A stretch of 64,000 bases of DNA, taken from contig NZ_JARUBH010000009.1 of the NCBI RefSeq assembly GCF_029626105.1, positions 3,596,001-3,660,000 on the forward strand. Direction: 5' to 3'. Position numbers and translations under genes: made by a program. The notes under the pieces were generated by a model that had not been told where the DNA came from, searched no databases, and worked only from the letters and a program-made list of their open reading frames with translations. Within the stretch, counting starts at the first letter, position 1. Every line of letters begins with the position of its first letter. Of the stretch, positions 52,177 through 60,883 are shown piece by piece. Source of the stretch: Solwaraspora sp. WMMD792. GTDB lineage: Bacteria > Actinomycetota > Actinomycetes > Mycobacteriales > Micromonosporaceae.

Positions 52177-52977
52177 TCAGGACCAGAACCGGATCAGCGC
52201 CAGACCGTAGCTGTAGAGCGGGGCGGGCAGCCCGAGCAGGTCGCCGAGCCGGAACACGGCCTGGAAGAACGCGCCGCCGATCTGGTCGTCCCACAGCAAC
52301 GCGAACAGGCCGATGAAGCCGAACGGCGCGAGCACCTGGTAACCGCGCTGCCAGGCCGGCGGCAGCCACGGTTGGATCATGTTGCCGCCGTCCAGTCCGG
52401 GGACCGGCAGCAGGTTGAGCACACTGGCGGTCAACTGCAGGAAGCCCAGCAGGGCGAGGCCCGCCCAGAACTCCTGTCGGCCGCCCGGATCCACGCCGAC
52501 GAGGAACGGCACCGCGAGTGCCACCGCGAGGGACACGTTGACCGCCGGGCCGGCGAGGCTGACCAGGGTGTGCCGGAGCCGGCCCGGAATCCGGTGCCGG
52601 TCCACCCAGACCGCGCCCCCGGGCAGGCCGATCCCGCCGAGCAGGACCACCAGCACCGGCAGCGCGACGGACAGCAGCGGATGGGTGTACCTGAACGGGT
52701 TGAGCGTCAGGTAGCCCCGGTGCGCCACGCTGCGGTCACCGAACCGGTAGGCGACCAGCGCGTGCGCGTACTCGTGCAGGCAGAGTGAGACCAGCCAGCC
52801 GCTGACCACCAGCGCGAAGACGGCCAACCGGGCGTACCGCTCACTTGACCAGGCGAGTGCGCCGCTGCCGGCCACCAGGGCGACCAGGACGAGGAAGACC
52901 GGGCTGGGCCGCCAGCTCGTCGCCGGCCGACCGGCCAGCGGGCCACCCGACGGTCCGTCGGACGGCACCGGCCGCAT
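52177..52977 (-). CDS. M50 site-2-type membrane metalloprotease
   Basis: A 266-residue polytopic membrane protein with about six TM helices. The zinc-binding HEYAH (in SLCLHEYAHALVAYRFGD) lies in the second TM helix, and the second ligand motif NLLPVPGLDGGNM lies in a later one, the standard M50 pair. It is the short form without a PDZ domain. The gene starts two bases after the stop of the 66-residue gene upstream, so they are co-translated. Likely role: intramembrane cleavage of a regulator or peptide; no substrate is encoded nearby. Confidence 0.92.
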   Translation of the reverse strand: MRPVPSDGPSGGPLAGRPATSWRPSPVFLVLVALVAGSGALAWSSERYARLAVFALVVSGWLVSLCLHEYAHALVAYRFGDRSVAHRGYLTLNPFRYTHPLLSVALPVLVVLLGGIGLPGGAVWVDRHRIPGRLRHTLVSLAGPAVNVSLAVALAVPFLVGVDPGGRQEFWAGLALLGFLQLTASVLNLLPVPGLDGGNMIQPWLPPAWQRGYQVLAPFGFIGLFALLWDDQIGGAFFQAVFRLGDLLGLPAPLYSYGLALIRFWS

Positions 52978-52978
52978 C

Positions 52979-53179
52979 TCACTTGCCTGCCGGCAGCAGA
53001 CTCATCCGGTACTCGGTGCGGTCGTCCTCCAGCAGCTCGACCGAGGCGACGCCCGCTGCGGCCAACTCCCGCCAGGCCTGGCCGATCCAGGACTCGGCGT
53101 CGGCCTGGGTGCCGAACGTCTCGGTCGGCCCCTGCGCGGGCTGACCTTCCGCGTCCACGTACCGCCAACTCCATGGCAT
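52979..53179 (-). CDS. 66-residue partner protein upstream of the M50 protease
   Basis: A small soluble protein with a GGGAG ribosome site seven bases before the ATG at 53179. It is strand-helix-strand in character (MPWSWRYVDAEGQP, helix AESWIGQAWRELAAAG, strands VASVELLEDD and TEYRMSLLPAG), much like small conserved actinobacterial proteins of unknown role. The stop is one base from the M50 start, so the pair is translationally coupled and may be partners. A -10-like TAGGCT lies about 70 bases upstream on this strand, giving a leadered transcript. Confidence 0.8.
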   Translation of the reverse strand: MPWSWRYVDAEGQPAQGPTETFGTQADAESWIGQAWRELAAAGVASVELLEDDRTEYRMSLLPAGK

Positions 53180-53334
53180 ATCGCTGCTCCCGTTAGCTTT
53201 CAGTGCGCTTCGACCCAGTGCGCTTCAACCCTCGGCGATGGATGCATGCAAGCCTAGCCGCGACCGGTGACATCCCACCGCACCGGAGCACCGCCGGCAC
53301 CGCCCCGGCAGGTCACGGCCGGCCGCGCCCGCCG

Positions 53335-53340
53335 TAAGGT
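53335..53340 (+). promoter_or_regulatory. -10 hexamer of a leaderless promoter for the CobU-CobT gene
   Basis: TAAGGT lies six bases before the ATG at 53347. No cobalamin riboswitch was recognised upstream. Confidence 0.6.
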
Positions 53341-53346
53341 ACGGGC

Positions 53347-55065
53347 ATGTCCGTTGGCGGGTGGCAGTCCATTCTCGTGCTCGGTGGGATCCGGTCCGGC
53401 AAGTCCGACTACGCCGAGTCCCTGGTCACCGGGGATCCGGTGGTGCGTTACGTGGCGACGGGAGCGGCGGATCCGTCCGACGCCGAGTGGCTCGCCCGGA
53501 TCGAGGAGCACCGGGCACGCCGGCCGACCGACTGGCACACCGACGAGGCCACCGGGGATCCGGGCCGGCTGATCGAGGCGATCTCGTCGGCCCGCGCGGA
53601 GGAGACGCTGCTCGTCGACGACGTGGGCGGCTGGGTCGCCGCGCTGCTCGATCCGGCTCGGCAACCAGCCGACGACCGGGCCGCCATCGCTGAGCTCGCC
53701 GCCGCGGTGCGGTCCTGTCCGGCCCGGTTGGTGCTGGTCAGCCCGGAGGTGGGGCTGGCGCTGATGCCGTCCACACCGGTCGGCCGGGCGTTCGCGGATG
53801 CGCTCGGCCTGACCAACCAACTGCTGGCCGAGGTGGCCGACACGGTGGTGCTGGTCGTGGCCGGACAGCCGGTGCAGCTGAAGTCGACCGGGCCGACCGT
53901 GACCGGGCCGACCGTGACCGGGCCGACCGAGCAGGCCAGGCCGGAGCAGACCGAGCAGGCCGGGCTGGCGAGCGGCCCGGAGCAGGCCGGCCCGGAGCTG
54001 GCGGCGGCCGATGGTTCCGGCACGGCGGCGCAGATCACCCCCGGGATGACCCTGCCGATGCCGGCGGAGAAGACCCGGACCGCCGGCGTCGCCCGGCTGG
54101 GCCGGCTGGACCTGCCCGGCGCCGGGTTCGGTGCGCTCGAAAACGTCATCGGGTTCGCCGCCGGTACGCAGGACGCGGTCAGCCCACGACCGTGGGACCC
54201 GGTCCAGGTGGTGCTGATCCACGGCGACCACGAAGGTGGAGTCGCCGCCGGCGACAGCCCGCAGGACTCGGCGCGCCGGGCCGACCAGGCCCGCGCCGGC
54301 CACGGGGCGCTGGCGCGGCTGGCCGCCACCGCCGGTGCGGTCGTCGACGTCGTCGCCGCCCCCGTCGCCGCCCCGATCGAACACCGATCGGCGCTCACCC
54401 CCGACGAGGTGGACAGCGCGTTGGCGACCGGGTGGGAGGTGGCGCAGCGGGCCGGCCGGGCCGGCGTGGCGGCGATCGTCATCGCCGCCTGCGGCGCGGG
54501 CGGTGCCGCCGCAGCGGCCGCCGTCGTCGCGGCGACCACCGGCGCGGAGCCGGCGGCGCTGCTCGGCCGGGTGCCTGCGGCGGGCGGAAAGGTCGACGAC
54601 GCCGCGTGGATGTCACGGTGCGCCGCGGTACGTGACGCGCTGCACCGCACTCGGCGCGGCACCCGTGGTGCCCGGGAGGTACTGGCGGAGTACGCCGGCG
54701 GGGAGATCGCGGTGGCCACCGGGGTGCTGCTCGGTGCGACCGCCAACCGGATCCCGGTGCTGTTGGACGGCCCGGTCGGGGTGGCCGCCGCGCTGGTCAG
54801 CCGGGATCTCGCCGGCCAGGCCCGGCACTGGTGCCTGCTGCCCGACCATGGTCGGCAGCCCACCGTGCGGCACGCGGCGGACGTACTCGGCCTGACCCCG
54901 CTGCTGGACCTGCGGCTCGACCTGGGTGAGGGCGCCACCGCGCTGGCCGCGTTGCCGCTGCTGCGTTCGGCGCTCGCCCTGGCCGACACGCTCGACGAGC
55001 ACCCGACGTTCGCCGAACCGGAGCCGGCCGGCCCCGGTCCGGCCGCTGCCGACCCGGTGCGGTGA
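53347..55065 (+). CDS. cobU: fusion of CobU (adenosylcobinamide kinase/guanylyltransferase) and CobT-like protein
   Basis: The 572-residue protein has two parts. Residues 1-180 are CobU: P-loop GGIRSGKS, EEHRARRPTDWHT with the guanylylated His, LVDDVGGWV and a final VVAGQP. A repetitive linker (about 180-245, with TGPTV repeats) leads to a CobT-like half (245-560). That half keeps AVDA-type strands, DGPVGVAAALVSRDLAG and the catalytic Glu region DLGEGAT, but GDHGV reads GDHEGGV, the GEMGIGNTT segment is replaced by AACGAGGAAAA, and the GHRSxEPGH region reads DHGRQPTVRH. CobU activity looks intact; CobT activity is doubtful. The stop overlaps cobS by four bases. Leaderless start. Confidence 0.87.
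   Translation: MSVGGWQSILVLGGIRSGKSDYAESLVTGDPVVRYVATGAADPSDAEWLARIEEHRARRPTDWHTDEATGDPGRLIEAISSARAEETLLVDDVGGWVAALLDPARQPADDRAAIAELAAAVRSCPARLVLVSPEVGLALMPSTPVGRAFADALGLTNQLLAEVADTVVLVVAGQPVQLKSTGPTVTGPTVTGPTEQARPEQTEQAGLASGPEQAGPELAAADGSGTAAQITPGMTLPMPAEKTRTAGVARLGRLDLPGAGFGALENVIGFAAGTQDAVSPRPWDPVQVVLIHGDHEGGVAAGDSPQDSARRADQARAGHGALARLAATAGAVVDVVAAPVAAPIEHRSALTPDEVDSALATGWEVAQRAGRAGVAAIVIAACGAGGAAAAAAVVAATTGAEPAALLGRVPAAGGKVDDAAWMSRCAAVRDALHRTRRGTRGAREVLAEYAGGEIAVATGVLLGATANRIPVLLDGPVGVAAALVSRDLAGQARHWCLLPDHGRQPTVRHAADVLGLTPLLDLRLDLGEGATALAALPLLRSALALADTLDEHPTFAEPEPAGPGPAAADPVR
53883..53927 (+). repeat. 15-bp tandem repeat in the CobU-CobT linker
   Basis: About two and a half copies of a GGGCCGACCGTGACC unit encode TGPTV repeats in the inter-domain linker. 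Confidence 0.7.
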
Positions 55066-55859
55066 CCAGCGAGCGGCCCACCGGTGCGGTGCGCACCGTC
55101 TCCGCCGGCGTCCGGCTCGCCGTCACCACCTTCACCGTGTTTCCGCTGCGGCCCGGCGCGGTGCACCGGGCGGCGGCGGCCGTGGCGATGTCGGTCGCCC
55201 CGGTGGTCGGCCTCGGGCTGGGCGTGCTCCTCGCAATGGCCCTGCTCGCGCTCTCGGCCGCCGGGACCCCGGCGCTGGTCGCCGCAGCGCTCGTGACGGG
55301 CCTGGCCGCAGCGTCGACCCGGGGACTGCACCTGGATGGACTGGCCGACACCGTCGACGCGCTCGGCTCACACCGGCCCGCTGACGGCGCGCTGGCGGTG
55401 ATGCGCCGGCCGGACATCGGTCCGTTCGGCGTGGTTGCCCTGGTCGTCGTACTGCTGGCGCAGACGGCGTCGCTCGGGTCGCTACCGGCCGGCCGGTCGT
55501 GGCCGGCGGTCCTGGCGACGGTCGCCGCCGCAGTCGCGGCAGGCCGGCTCGCGGTCACGTGGGCCTGCCGCCAGACCGTGCCGGCAGCCCGACCGGACGG
55601 GCTCGGCGCGCTGGTGGCCGGCACCCAGCGGTGGCCGGCGGTGGCGGCCGGCACGGTCCTGGTCGCCGCCGTGGCGGTCGCCGCCGTACCCGACCGCCCC
55701 TGGCAGGGGCCACTGGTCGTGCTGGGCGCGGTGCTGCTGTGGCTGATCTGGCTGCGCCATCTGGTACGCCGGTTCGGCGGGATCACCGGCGACGTGCTGG
55801 GTGCCGGCGTCGAGTTCACCAGCACCGCCGTCTACCTCGGCCTGGTGACCGTGCGGTAA
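55062..55859 (+). CDS. cobS: adenosylcobinamide-GDP ribazoletransferase
   Basis: The last step of cobalamin nucleotide-loop assembly, joining adenosylcobinamide-GDP with alpha-ribazole at the membrane. The 265-residue polytopic protein has the catalytic motif RGLHLDGLADTVDALG, the HRPADGALAVMRRPDIGPFG stretch (quoted by core VMRRPDIGPFG) and GGITGDVLGAGVE. The GTG at 55062 overlaps the CobU-CobT stop (GTGA), so the two act together. The end of the gene is duplicated just downstream (a 17-base CCTGGTGACCGTGCGGT copy at 55883). Confidence 0.94.
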   Translation: MTSERPTGAVRTVSAGVRLAVTTFTVFPLRPGAVHRAAAAVAMSVAPVVGLGLGVLLAMALLALSAAGTPALVAAALVTGLAAASTRGLHLDGLADTVDALGSHRPADGALAVMRRPDIGPFGVVALVVVLLAQTASLGSLPAGRSWPAVLATVAAAVAAGRLAVTWACRQTVPAARPDGLGALVAGTQRWPAVAAGTVLVAAVAVAAVPDRPWQGPLVVLGAVLLWLIWLRHLVRRFGGITGDVLGAGVEFTSTAVYLGLVTVR

Positions 55860-55934
55860 CCCGGTGCCCGAAGCCGCCGTGACCTGGTGACCGTGCGGTG
55901 CCGGCCGCGCCCCGACCAGCCGCGCCCCGACCAG
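55841..55934 (+). repeat. short direct duplications after cobS
   Basis: CCTGGTGACCGTGCGGT occurs at 55841-55857 (end of cobS) and again at 55883-55899. CCGCGCCCCGACCAG is tandemly repeated at 55905-55919 and 55920-55934. Together they indicate recent slippage in this gap. Confidence 0.8.
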
Positions 55935-56038
55935 CCGGCGGCGGGCCACGGCGATCGGCAACCTCGGCCGCCACGGGTCCGGAGCGCGGTAGCGTTCACC
56001 TCGCCAGCGACGCACGACCCGGGGAGCAGTGAGCACCT

Positions 56039-57343
56039 ATGGCCGCCAGTTCGGACGACCTGCTGCTGCCGGTTCCGGTGCCGGAGTCGCTGGCCGCCAC
56101 CTACCTGGTCCCGGTAATACCGCCGGACGCGGCCGTACCGGATGCGCTGGACGCGGTGGACCGGCTCGGTGACCGGCTGTCCCGGCCGGTACGTGACCTG
56201 ACCCGGCAGATGCTCGGCAGCCCGCTGATGACCGTGCAGACCCGCCCGGTCGACCGGCTGCCGGAGCTGCCGCCGGATCTGCTGGCCGCGTTCGGGGCCA
56301 CCGGTGGCCAGCTCGCCCGGCTGCGCACCGCGCAGCGTTGCGTGGTGGTGCAGGCCAGCTACCGGCCGGGTTGGCCGCCGGCGCACGAGTGGGCCGCGCG
56401 GGCGGTCGGCGCGGCGCTGGCCGACGCGCTCGACGTCGACCTGATCGACCTGTTCGGGCTGCAGTTCCTCGACCCGGCCGGCGCGTTGCGGTCGCTGCCC
56501 GACGCCGACGGACGGATCCGCCTGGTCGACTGGGTCCTGGTGCCCTACTCCCCCGACGACGACGGGCTCTGGTTCACCACGAAAGGGCTACGTCGGTTCG
56601 GGCTGCTGGAGCTGCAGGCGCAGCAGGTGCCGCCGAGATTCGTCCGGGCCTGGGGGGCGATCATGACCGGGACCGCCCGACGGCTGCTGCGGATCTGGAC
56701 CGAGGCCCTGGCTGAACCGGAGCCGCCGGCCTTCGTCCAGCTGCCGGTGAACCTGCCGGTGTCCGGCCACGACATCGCCGTCGCGTACGGCAACCAGGAC
56801 CGGCACGATTCGGCGGGTTCTGCGCTGCTGCGGATCGTGCTGGACCCGTCGACCGATCCGGAGGCCGACTCCTTCCTCACCCTCCGTCCGCCGCCGCAGG
56901 TGGCCGACAGCGACGCCGGGGACTATTTCGCCCAGGTCTGCGGCGAGCTCTTCGGCGCCGGGCAGCCGGAGATCCACTACGCTCGACAGAGCGACGCGAT
57001 GGCGCAGGCGATCACCACCGCCCGCCGGTCGCTGGGCGGGGTCCGGGCCCGGTTCCTCGCCCGCGCGCTCGGCGGCCAACTGCTGGTCAAGTACGGTCTC
57101 ACCGCGCCGGACGGCCACGAGTACGTGTGGGCCAGCGTCACCGGCTGGCCGCATCCCGGCCGGATTCACGCCGCCAGCACGGTCGACGCGGTCTGCGACC
57201 CGACCGTACGGGTCGGCAGCCCGGTCGAGGTGGACGCCGCGGACGTGGTCGACTGGGCGCTGATCAGCGGGGACCGGATGGTGGAGGGTGGTTGGACCGA
57301 GTCGGTGCTCGATCAGGGCGACCGAGGTGCGACCGGGCGCTGA
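56039..57343 (+). CDS. DUF2314-domain protein
   Basis: A 434-residue protein without TM helices. The N-terminal two thirds (about 15-260) form an uncharacterised domain with repeats of the kind PESLAATYLVPVIPPD and YRPGWPPAHEWAARAVG. The C-terminal part (about 325-425) matches DUF2314: LLVKYGLTAPDGHEYVWASV, a hydrophobic strand, then VDWALISGDRMVEGGWTESV. Such proteins are thought to be immunity or housekeeping adaptors in some lineages, but nothing here proves a role. The ATG at 56039 has a GGGGAGCAG-type ribosome site. The gene is convergent with gcvT, 28 bp away. Confidence 0.8.
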   Translation: MAASSDDLLLPVPVPESLAATYLVPVIPPDAAVPDALDAVDRLGDRLSRPVRDLTRQMLGSPLMTVQTRPVDRLPELPPDLLAAFGATGGQLARLRTAQRCVVVQASYRPGWPPAHEWAARAVGAALADALDVDLIDLFGLQFLDPAGALRSLPDADGRIRLVDWVLVPYSPDDDGLWFTTKGLRRFGLLELQAQQVPPRFVRAWGAIMTGTARRLLRIWTEALAEPEPPAFVQLPVNLPVSGHDIAVAYGNQDRHDSAGSALLRIVLDPSTDPEADSFLTLRPPPQVADSDAGDYFAQVCGELFGAGQPEIHYARQSDAMAQAITTARRSLGGVRARFLARALGGQLLVKYGLTAPDGHEYVWASVTGWPHPGRIHAASTVDAVCDPTVRVGSPVEVDAADVVDWALISGDRMVEGGWTESVLDQGDRGATGR

Positions 57344-57371
57344 GCCGGGACGCCGGCAGCGCAGCTGGCAG

Positions 57372-58499
57372 TCAGCGCACCGACGACGGCACGAACGGCG
57401 GGGTCACCACCCGCATCGGCGCGTGCCGGCCGCGTACGTCGACCTGCACCTCGACACCGTCGGTCGGCACTGCGGCGGTGTCCAGCAGAGCCAGGCCGAC
57501 GCCTGCCTTGCGGGTCGGCGAGAACGTACCGCTGGTCACCGCACCGACCTGCGCTCCGTCGAGCAGCACCGCCATGCCGGGTCGCGGGATGGCCCGCTGT
57601 ACGGCCTGCAGACCGCGCAGCAGCCGGGCCGGCCCGGCCGTCTTCTCCGCCAGCAGTACGGTCCGACCCCAGAAGTCCGGTTTGCGCCAGCCGACCGCCC
57701 AACCGAGCCGGGCCTGCACCGGGGTGACCGCCACCGTCAGGTCCTGACCGTGCAGCGCATACCCCATCTCGGTGCGCAGCGTGTCCCGCGCGCCCAGCCC
57801 ACAGGCCCGCGCGGCGACCGGCGTCTCGGCGGCCAGCAGCAGGTCCCACACCCGGCCCGCCGCCTCGGCCGGCACCACCAGTTCGTAGCCGTGCTCGCCG
57901 GTGTACCCGGTCCGGCAGACGACCAGGTCGGTGCCGGCCAGCCGACCGGCGGCGAAGCTCATGTACGGATGCCCGGTGGGCAGTCCCAGCCCGGCGAGCA
58001 GTCCAGCCGAGGCCGGTCCCTGCACCGCCAGTACGGCGTACCCGGTGTGCTCGTCGGTCACCGTGACCCCGCCCGGCGCCGCCGCCCGCAGGCGGCCGAC
58101 CACCTCGCCGGTGTTGGCCGCGTTGGGCACCAGGAACACGTGGTCGTCGGCGTACCGGTAGGCGATGATGTCGTCGACGACGCCGCCGGTGGCGTCGTCG
58201 CAGCAGAGCGTGTACTGGGCCGAGCCGGCGGTGATCCGGTCCAGGTCGTTGCTGAGGCAGGAGTTGACGAACGCCGCCGCGCCGGGTCCGGTGACCCGGG
58301 CCTTGCCGAGGTGCGACACGTCGAACACGCCGACGGCGTTGCGCACCGACTCGTGCTCGCGCAGCACGCCGCCGCCGGCGTACTCCAGCGGCATCTGCCA
58401 GCCACCGAAGGCCGCGAACTTCGCGCCGAGCGCGACGTGCCGGTCGTGCAGCGGGGATTTGCGCGGCGCGCCGTCCCCGGTCATGGTCACCTCGGTCAT
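57372..58499 (-). CDS. gcvT: glycine cleavage system T protein (aminomethyltransferase)
   Basis: The 375-residue tetrahydrofolate-dependent subunit releases ammonia from the aminomethyl lipoyl group of GcvH. Family elements are [19 protein letters not shown] (folate-side start), [36 protein letters not shown] with the catalytic Asp, [29 protein letters not shown], and the C-terminal [14 protein letters not shown]. gcvH and gcvP are not adjacent; position beside pepA and lpd is conserved in actinomycetes. The ATG at 58499 has TAAGTT seven bases upstream, a leaderless pattern. Confidence 0.94.
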   Translation of the reverse strand: MTEVTMTGDGAPRKSPLHDRHVALGAKFAAFGGWQMPLEYAGGGVLREHESVRNAVGVFDVSHLGKARVTGPGAAAFVNSCLSNDLDRITAGSAQYTLCCDDATGGVVDDIIAYRYADDHVFLVPNAANTGEVVGRLRAAAPGGVTVTDEHTGYAVLAVQGPASAGLLAGLGLPTGHPYMSFAAGRLAGTDLVVCRTGYTGEHGYELVVPAEAAGRVWDLLLAAETPVAARACGLGARDTLRTEMGYALHGQDLTVAVTPVQARLGWAVGWRKPDFWGRTVLLAEKTAGPARLLRGLQAVQRAIPRPGMAVLLDGAQVGAVTSGTFSPTRKAGVGLALLDTAAVPTDGVEVQVDVRGRHAPMRVVTPPFVPSSVR

Positions 58500-58506
58500 G
58501 GGAGGC

Positions 58507-58512
58507 AACTTA
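58507..58512 (-). promoter_or_regulatory. -10 hexamer of a leaderless promoter for gcvT
   Basis: TAAGTT on the minus strand lies seven bases before the ATG at 58499. No glycine riboswitch was recognised. Confidence 0.55.
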
Positions 58513-58634
58513 CCGGCGGACCCGCAGGTGGCTAGCATCGGCGGGGCACCACCCCGTCCGGCGGAGCAAGTTGCGCCGGAGACCAACCTGCCGGTCGCCC
58601 ACAAGGCAACCGGCCCAGCTGCCGGAGACGCCGA

Positions 58635-60224
58635 GTGACATCAACCACCACAACCCTGGACCTGGTCGACACCGACCCCGCTGAGCTGGCCGTGGACGCG
58701 CTGGTGATCGGTGTACATAGTCAGGACCAGCCGGACGCAGACCAGGCGGCGGACGGCGCGCCGGGCACGACGCGCGCCCTGTTGCTGGCGACCGGGGCGG
58801 AGAGCATCGCGGTCGCGTTCGAGGGTCGACTGACCGAGGCCCTCAGTCTGCTCGGCGCCACCGGCGCCGCCGGCGAAGTGATCAAGCTGGCCACGCTCGG
58901 TACGGTCGGGCCGCCGCTTCTGGTCGCAGTCGGGCTGGGTCCGGAGCCGACCGGCGCGGCGCCCGCCCCGGAAACGCTGCGCCGAGCGACCGGCGCGGCG
59001 GTACGGGCACTCGCCGGCACCTCGCGGGTCGCCGTGGCGTTGCCGGTCCCGGATGACGCGGACGGACCGGCGGCACTGCGCGCGGTCGCCGAGGGCGCGC
59101 TGCTCGGTAGCTACCGGTTCGCCGGCTACAAGACCCGGCCGCAGCCGGGCCGACGGGCACCGGTCGCCTCGATCGCCCTGCACGTGACCGACGCCGCCGA
59201 CCCCGCGGTGCAGGCCGAGGTGGCCCGAGCGGAGGCGGTCGCCGCGGCGGTGATCGCCTGCCGGGACTGGGTGAACACCCCGCCGAACGAGCTGCGGCCG
59301 CCGGCGTTCGCCGATTCGGTACGGGACGCGGTGGTCGCCGCCGGGCTGACCGTGCAGGTGCTGGACGAGCAGGCGCTGGTCGACGGGGGCTACGGCGGGA
59401 TCCTCGCCGTGGGCGGCGGCTCGGCCGCCCCGCCCCGGCTGGTGATCGTCTCCTACACGCCGCCGGAGGCGGCCCCGGACGCCCCACGGGTCGCGTTGGT
59501 CGGCAAGGGCATCACCTTCGACACCGGCGGCGTGTCGATCAAGCCGGCGCAGGGCATGTGGGAGATGAAGTCGGACATGGCCGGCGCGGCCGCCGTCGGG
59601 GCGGCCATGCTGGCGATCGCGGCGCTGCGGCCGTCGGTGCCGGTCACCGCGTACCTGCCGATGGCGGAGAACATGCCGTCGGGTACCGCGTACCGGCCCG
59701 GCGATGTGGTGACCATGTTCGACGGCAAGCGGGTGGAGGTGCTCAACACCGACGCCGAGGGCCGGATGGTGCTCGCCGACGCGATGGCCCGGGCCTGCGC
59801 GGACGGCTGCGACTACCTGCTGGAGACCTCGACGCTGACCGGCGGTCAGGTGGTCGCGCTGGGCAAGCGGATGGCCGGGGTGATGGGCAGCGACGAGCTG
59901 TGCGCCCGGGTACGGGCCGGCGGGGACGCGGTGGGCGAGCCGGCCTGGCCGATGCCGCTGCCCGACGACGTCCGCAAGGGCATGGAGTCGGAGGTGGCGG
60001 ACATCTGCCAGGTGAACTCGGCGATGGACCGGGCCGGCCACATGCTGCAGGGCGGGGTGTTCCTCCGCGAGTTCGTCAGCGAGGGGGTCGCCTGGGCGCA
60101 CCTCGACGTCGCCGGCCCGGCTTACCACTCCGGCGAGCCGTTCGGCTACTGGAGCAAGGGCGGCACTGGCGTACCGGTGCGCACGCTGGTGCACCTGGTG
60201 CAGGACATCGCGGCCAACGGCTGA
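58635..60224 (+). CDS. pepA: M17 leucyl aminopeptidase
   Basis: A 529-residue two-zinc aminopeptidase. The M17 catalytic domain (about 215-520) carries [14 protein letters not shown] (zinc-ligand region), [11 protein letters not shown], the signature [13 protein letters not shown], and LVGDVT-like acidic residues. The N-terminal domain (1-170) is more variable, as usual. The GTG at 58635 has GGAG seven bases upstream. It trims peptides in the cytosol and often binds DNA in other bacteria. It ends before a 34-bp perfect palindrome. Confidence 0.95.
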   Translation: MTSTTTTLDLVDTDPAELAVDALVIGVHSQDQPDADQAADGAPGTTRALLLATGAESIAVAFEGRLTEALSLLGATGAAGEVIKLATLGTVGPPLLVAVGLGPEPTGAAPAPETLRRATGAAVRALAGTSRVAVALPVPDDADGPAALRAVAEGALLGSYRFAGYKTRPQPGRRAPVASIALHVTDAADPAVQAEVARAEAVAAAVIACRDWVNTPPNELRPPAFADSVRDAVVAAGLTVQVLDEQALVDGGYGGILAVGGGSAAPPRLVIVSYTPPEAAPDAPRVALVGKGITFDTGGVSIKPAQGMWEMKSDMAGAAAVGAAMLAIAALRPSVPVTAYLPMAENMPSGTAYRPGDVVTMFDGKRVEVLNTDAEGRMVLADAMARACADGCDYLLETSTLTGGQVVALGKRMAGVMGSDELCARVRAGGDAVGEPAWPMPLPDDVRKGMESEVADICQVNSAMDRAGHMLQGGVFLREFVSEGVAWAHLDVAGPAYHSGEPFGYWSKGGTGVPVRTLVHLVQDIAANG

Positions 60225-60239
60225 CCCGTCACAGCCCGA

Positions 60240-60273
60240 CGTGGGTCGGGTGCCGGCCGGCACCCGACCCACG
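60240..60273. terminator. two-way terminator: 34-bp perfect palindrome
   Basis: The first 17 bases (CGTGGGTCGGGTGCCGG) are the exact reverse complement of the last 17, so the hairpin has only a small central turn. It lies between the convergent pepA and DUF-type genes, and is the longest perfect palindrome seen in the window. Confidence 0.9.
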
Positions 60274-60281
60274 CGGGGACG

Positions 60282-60617
60282 TCAGCCCCGGTCGGCCCGG
60301 TCGGCCCGCTTGCGCCGTTCGTTGAAGTCCCGCATCCGCTGCGGGTAGCCGACCAGCGCCACGTCGTAGATCGGGATGGCCATCTTGTGCGCGAAGCGAC
60401 GGGCGGTGTCCGGGCCGTCGACCCGACGACGGGTCCACTCACCGTCGTACGCGATGAGCATCACCGTCGTCTCGGTAACCGTGGTCCGGGGCTCGATGAA
60501 CGCCTCGACCCCGCGGCGGCTGCGGACGAACTCCTCGAGATGGTCGAGATCAGCCCGGTTCGCCGGCCGTCCTCCCGGTGCCCCGCTCGACTGCTTGCGC
60601 CGACGAAACCACGCCAC
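60282..60617 (-). CDS. conserved 111-residue actinobacterial protein
   Basis: A small basic protein. It starts MAWFRRRKQ, has a helix (ADLDHLEEFVRSRRGVEAFI), then strands EPRTTVTETTVMLIAYDGEWTRRRV (core TVMLIAYDGEW) and a C-terminal helix YPQRMRDFNERRKR. The GTG at 60617 has a GGAGGGG-type site eight bases upstream. It regularly lies between pepA and lpd genes in actinomycetes. No known function; the strand-rich core with a tryptophan suggests ligand or RNA contact, which is a guess. Convergent with pepA. Confidence 0.8.
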   Translation of the reverse strand: MAWFRRRKQSSGAPGGRPANRADLDHLEEFVRSRRGVEAFIEPRTTVTETTVMLIAYDGEWTRRRVDGPDTARRFAHKMAIPIYDVALVGYPQRMRDFNERRKRADRADRG

Positions 60618-60793
60618 CGGCGTTCCCCTCCCCCAGCTGACAAGACCGCGCAGGTGCCGGCCGGGCGGCCTGGTGCGGTCGGGCCGGGCCCGGCTGTCCG
60701 ACGCCCGCGCGCATAGACGGACAGGGCAAGCCTACGTTGCGACCACGTGTCCTTGGGCACCTCGTTGAGCGTTCAGACACTACAAGTGACAAG

Positions 60794-60883
60794 ATGACCG
60801 GGGAAAGTCTGCCCGTTCCATGGGACGACGCAGGGGACGGCCCTCCTGTGCAGCGACGTGACCTGGGAGTGAACTGTGAGTGA
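60794..60883 (+). CDS. possible 29-residue leader ORF overlapping the lpd start
   Basis: An ATG at 60794 opens a 29-codon frame (starts MTGESLPVPWDDAG) whose TGA lies eight bases inside the lpd start. Overlap of this kind can set translation of the following gene. There is no clear ribosome site, so coding is uncertain. The rest of the 258-base interval 60618-60875 shows no other feature. Confidence 0.25.
   Translation: MTGESLPVPWDDAGDGPPVQRRDLGVNCE

Noticed and set aside
53180-53346. Possible cobalamin riboswitch before the cobalamin genes
   Set aside because: None of the conserved B12-box sequence is visible, and a -10 hexamer six bases before the ATG indicates a leaderless transcript with no room for a riboswitch.
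53347-55065. Frameshift or assembly error explaining the odd CobT half
   Set aside because: The frame is continuous with normal codon use and recovers CobT-like motifs at its end without any shift.
58500-58634. Possible glycine riboswitch before gcvT
   Set aside because: The hexamer TAAGTT seven bases before the start implies no 5' leader, and no aptamer-like sequence is seen.
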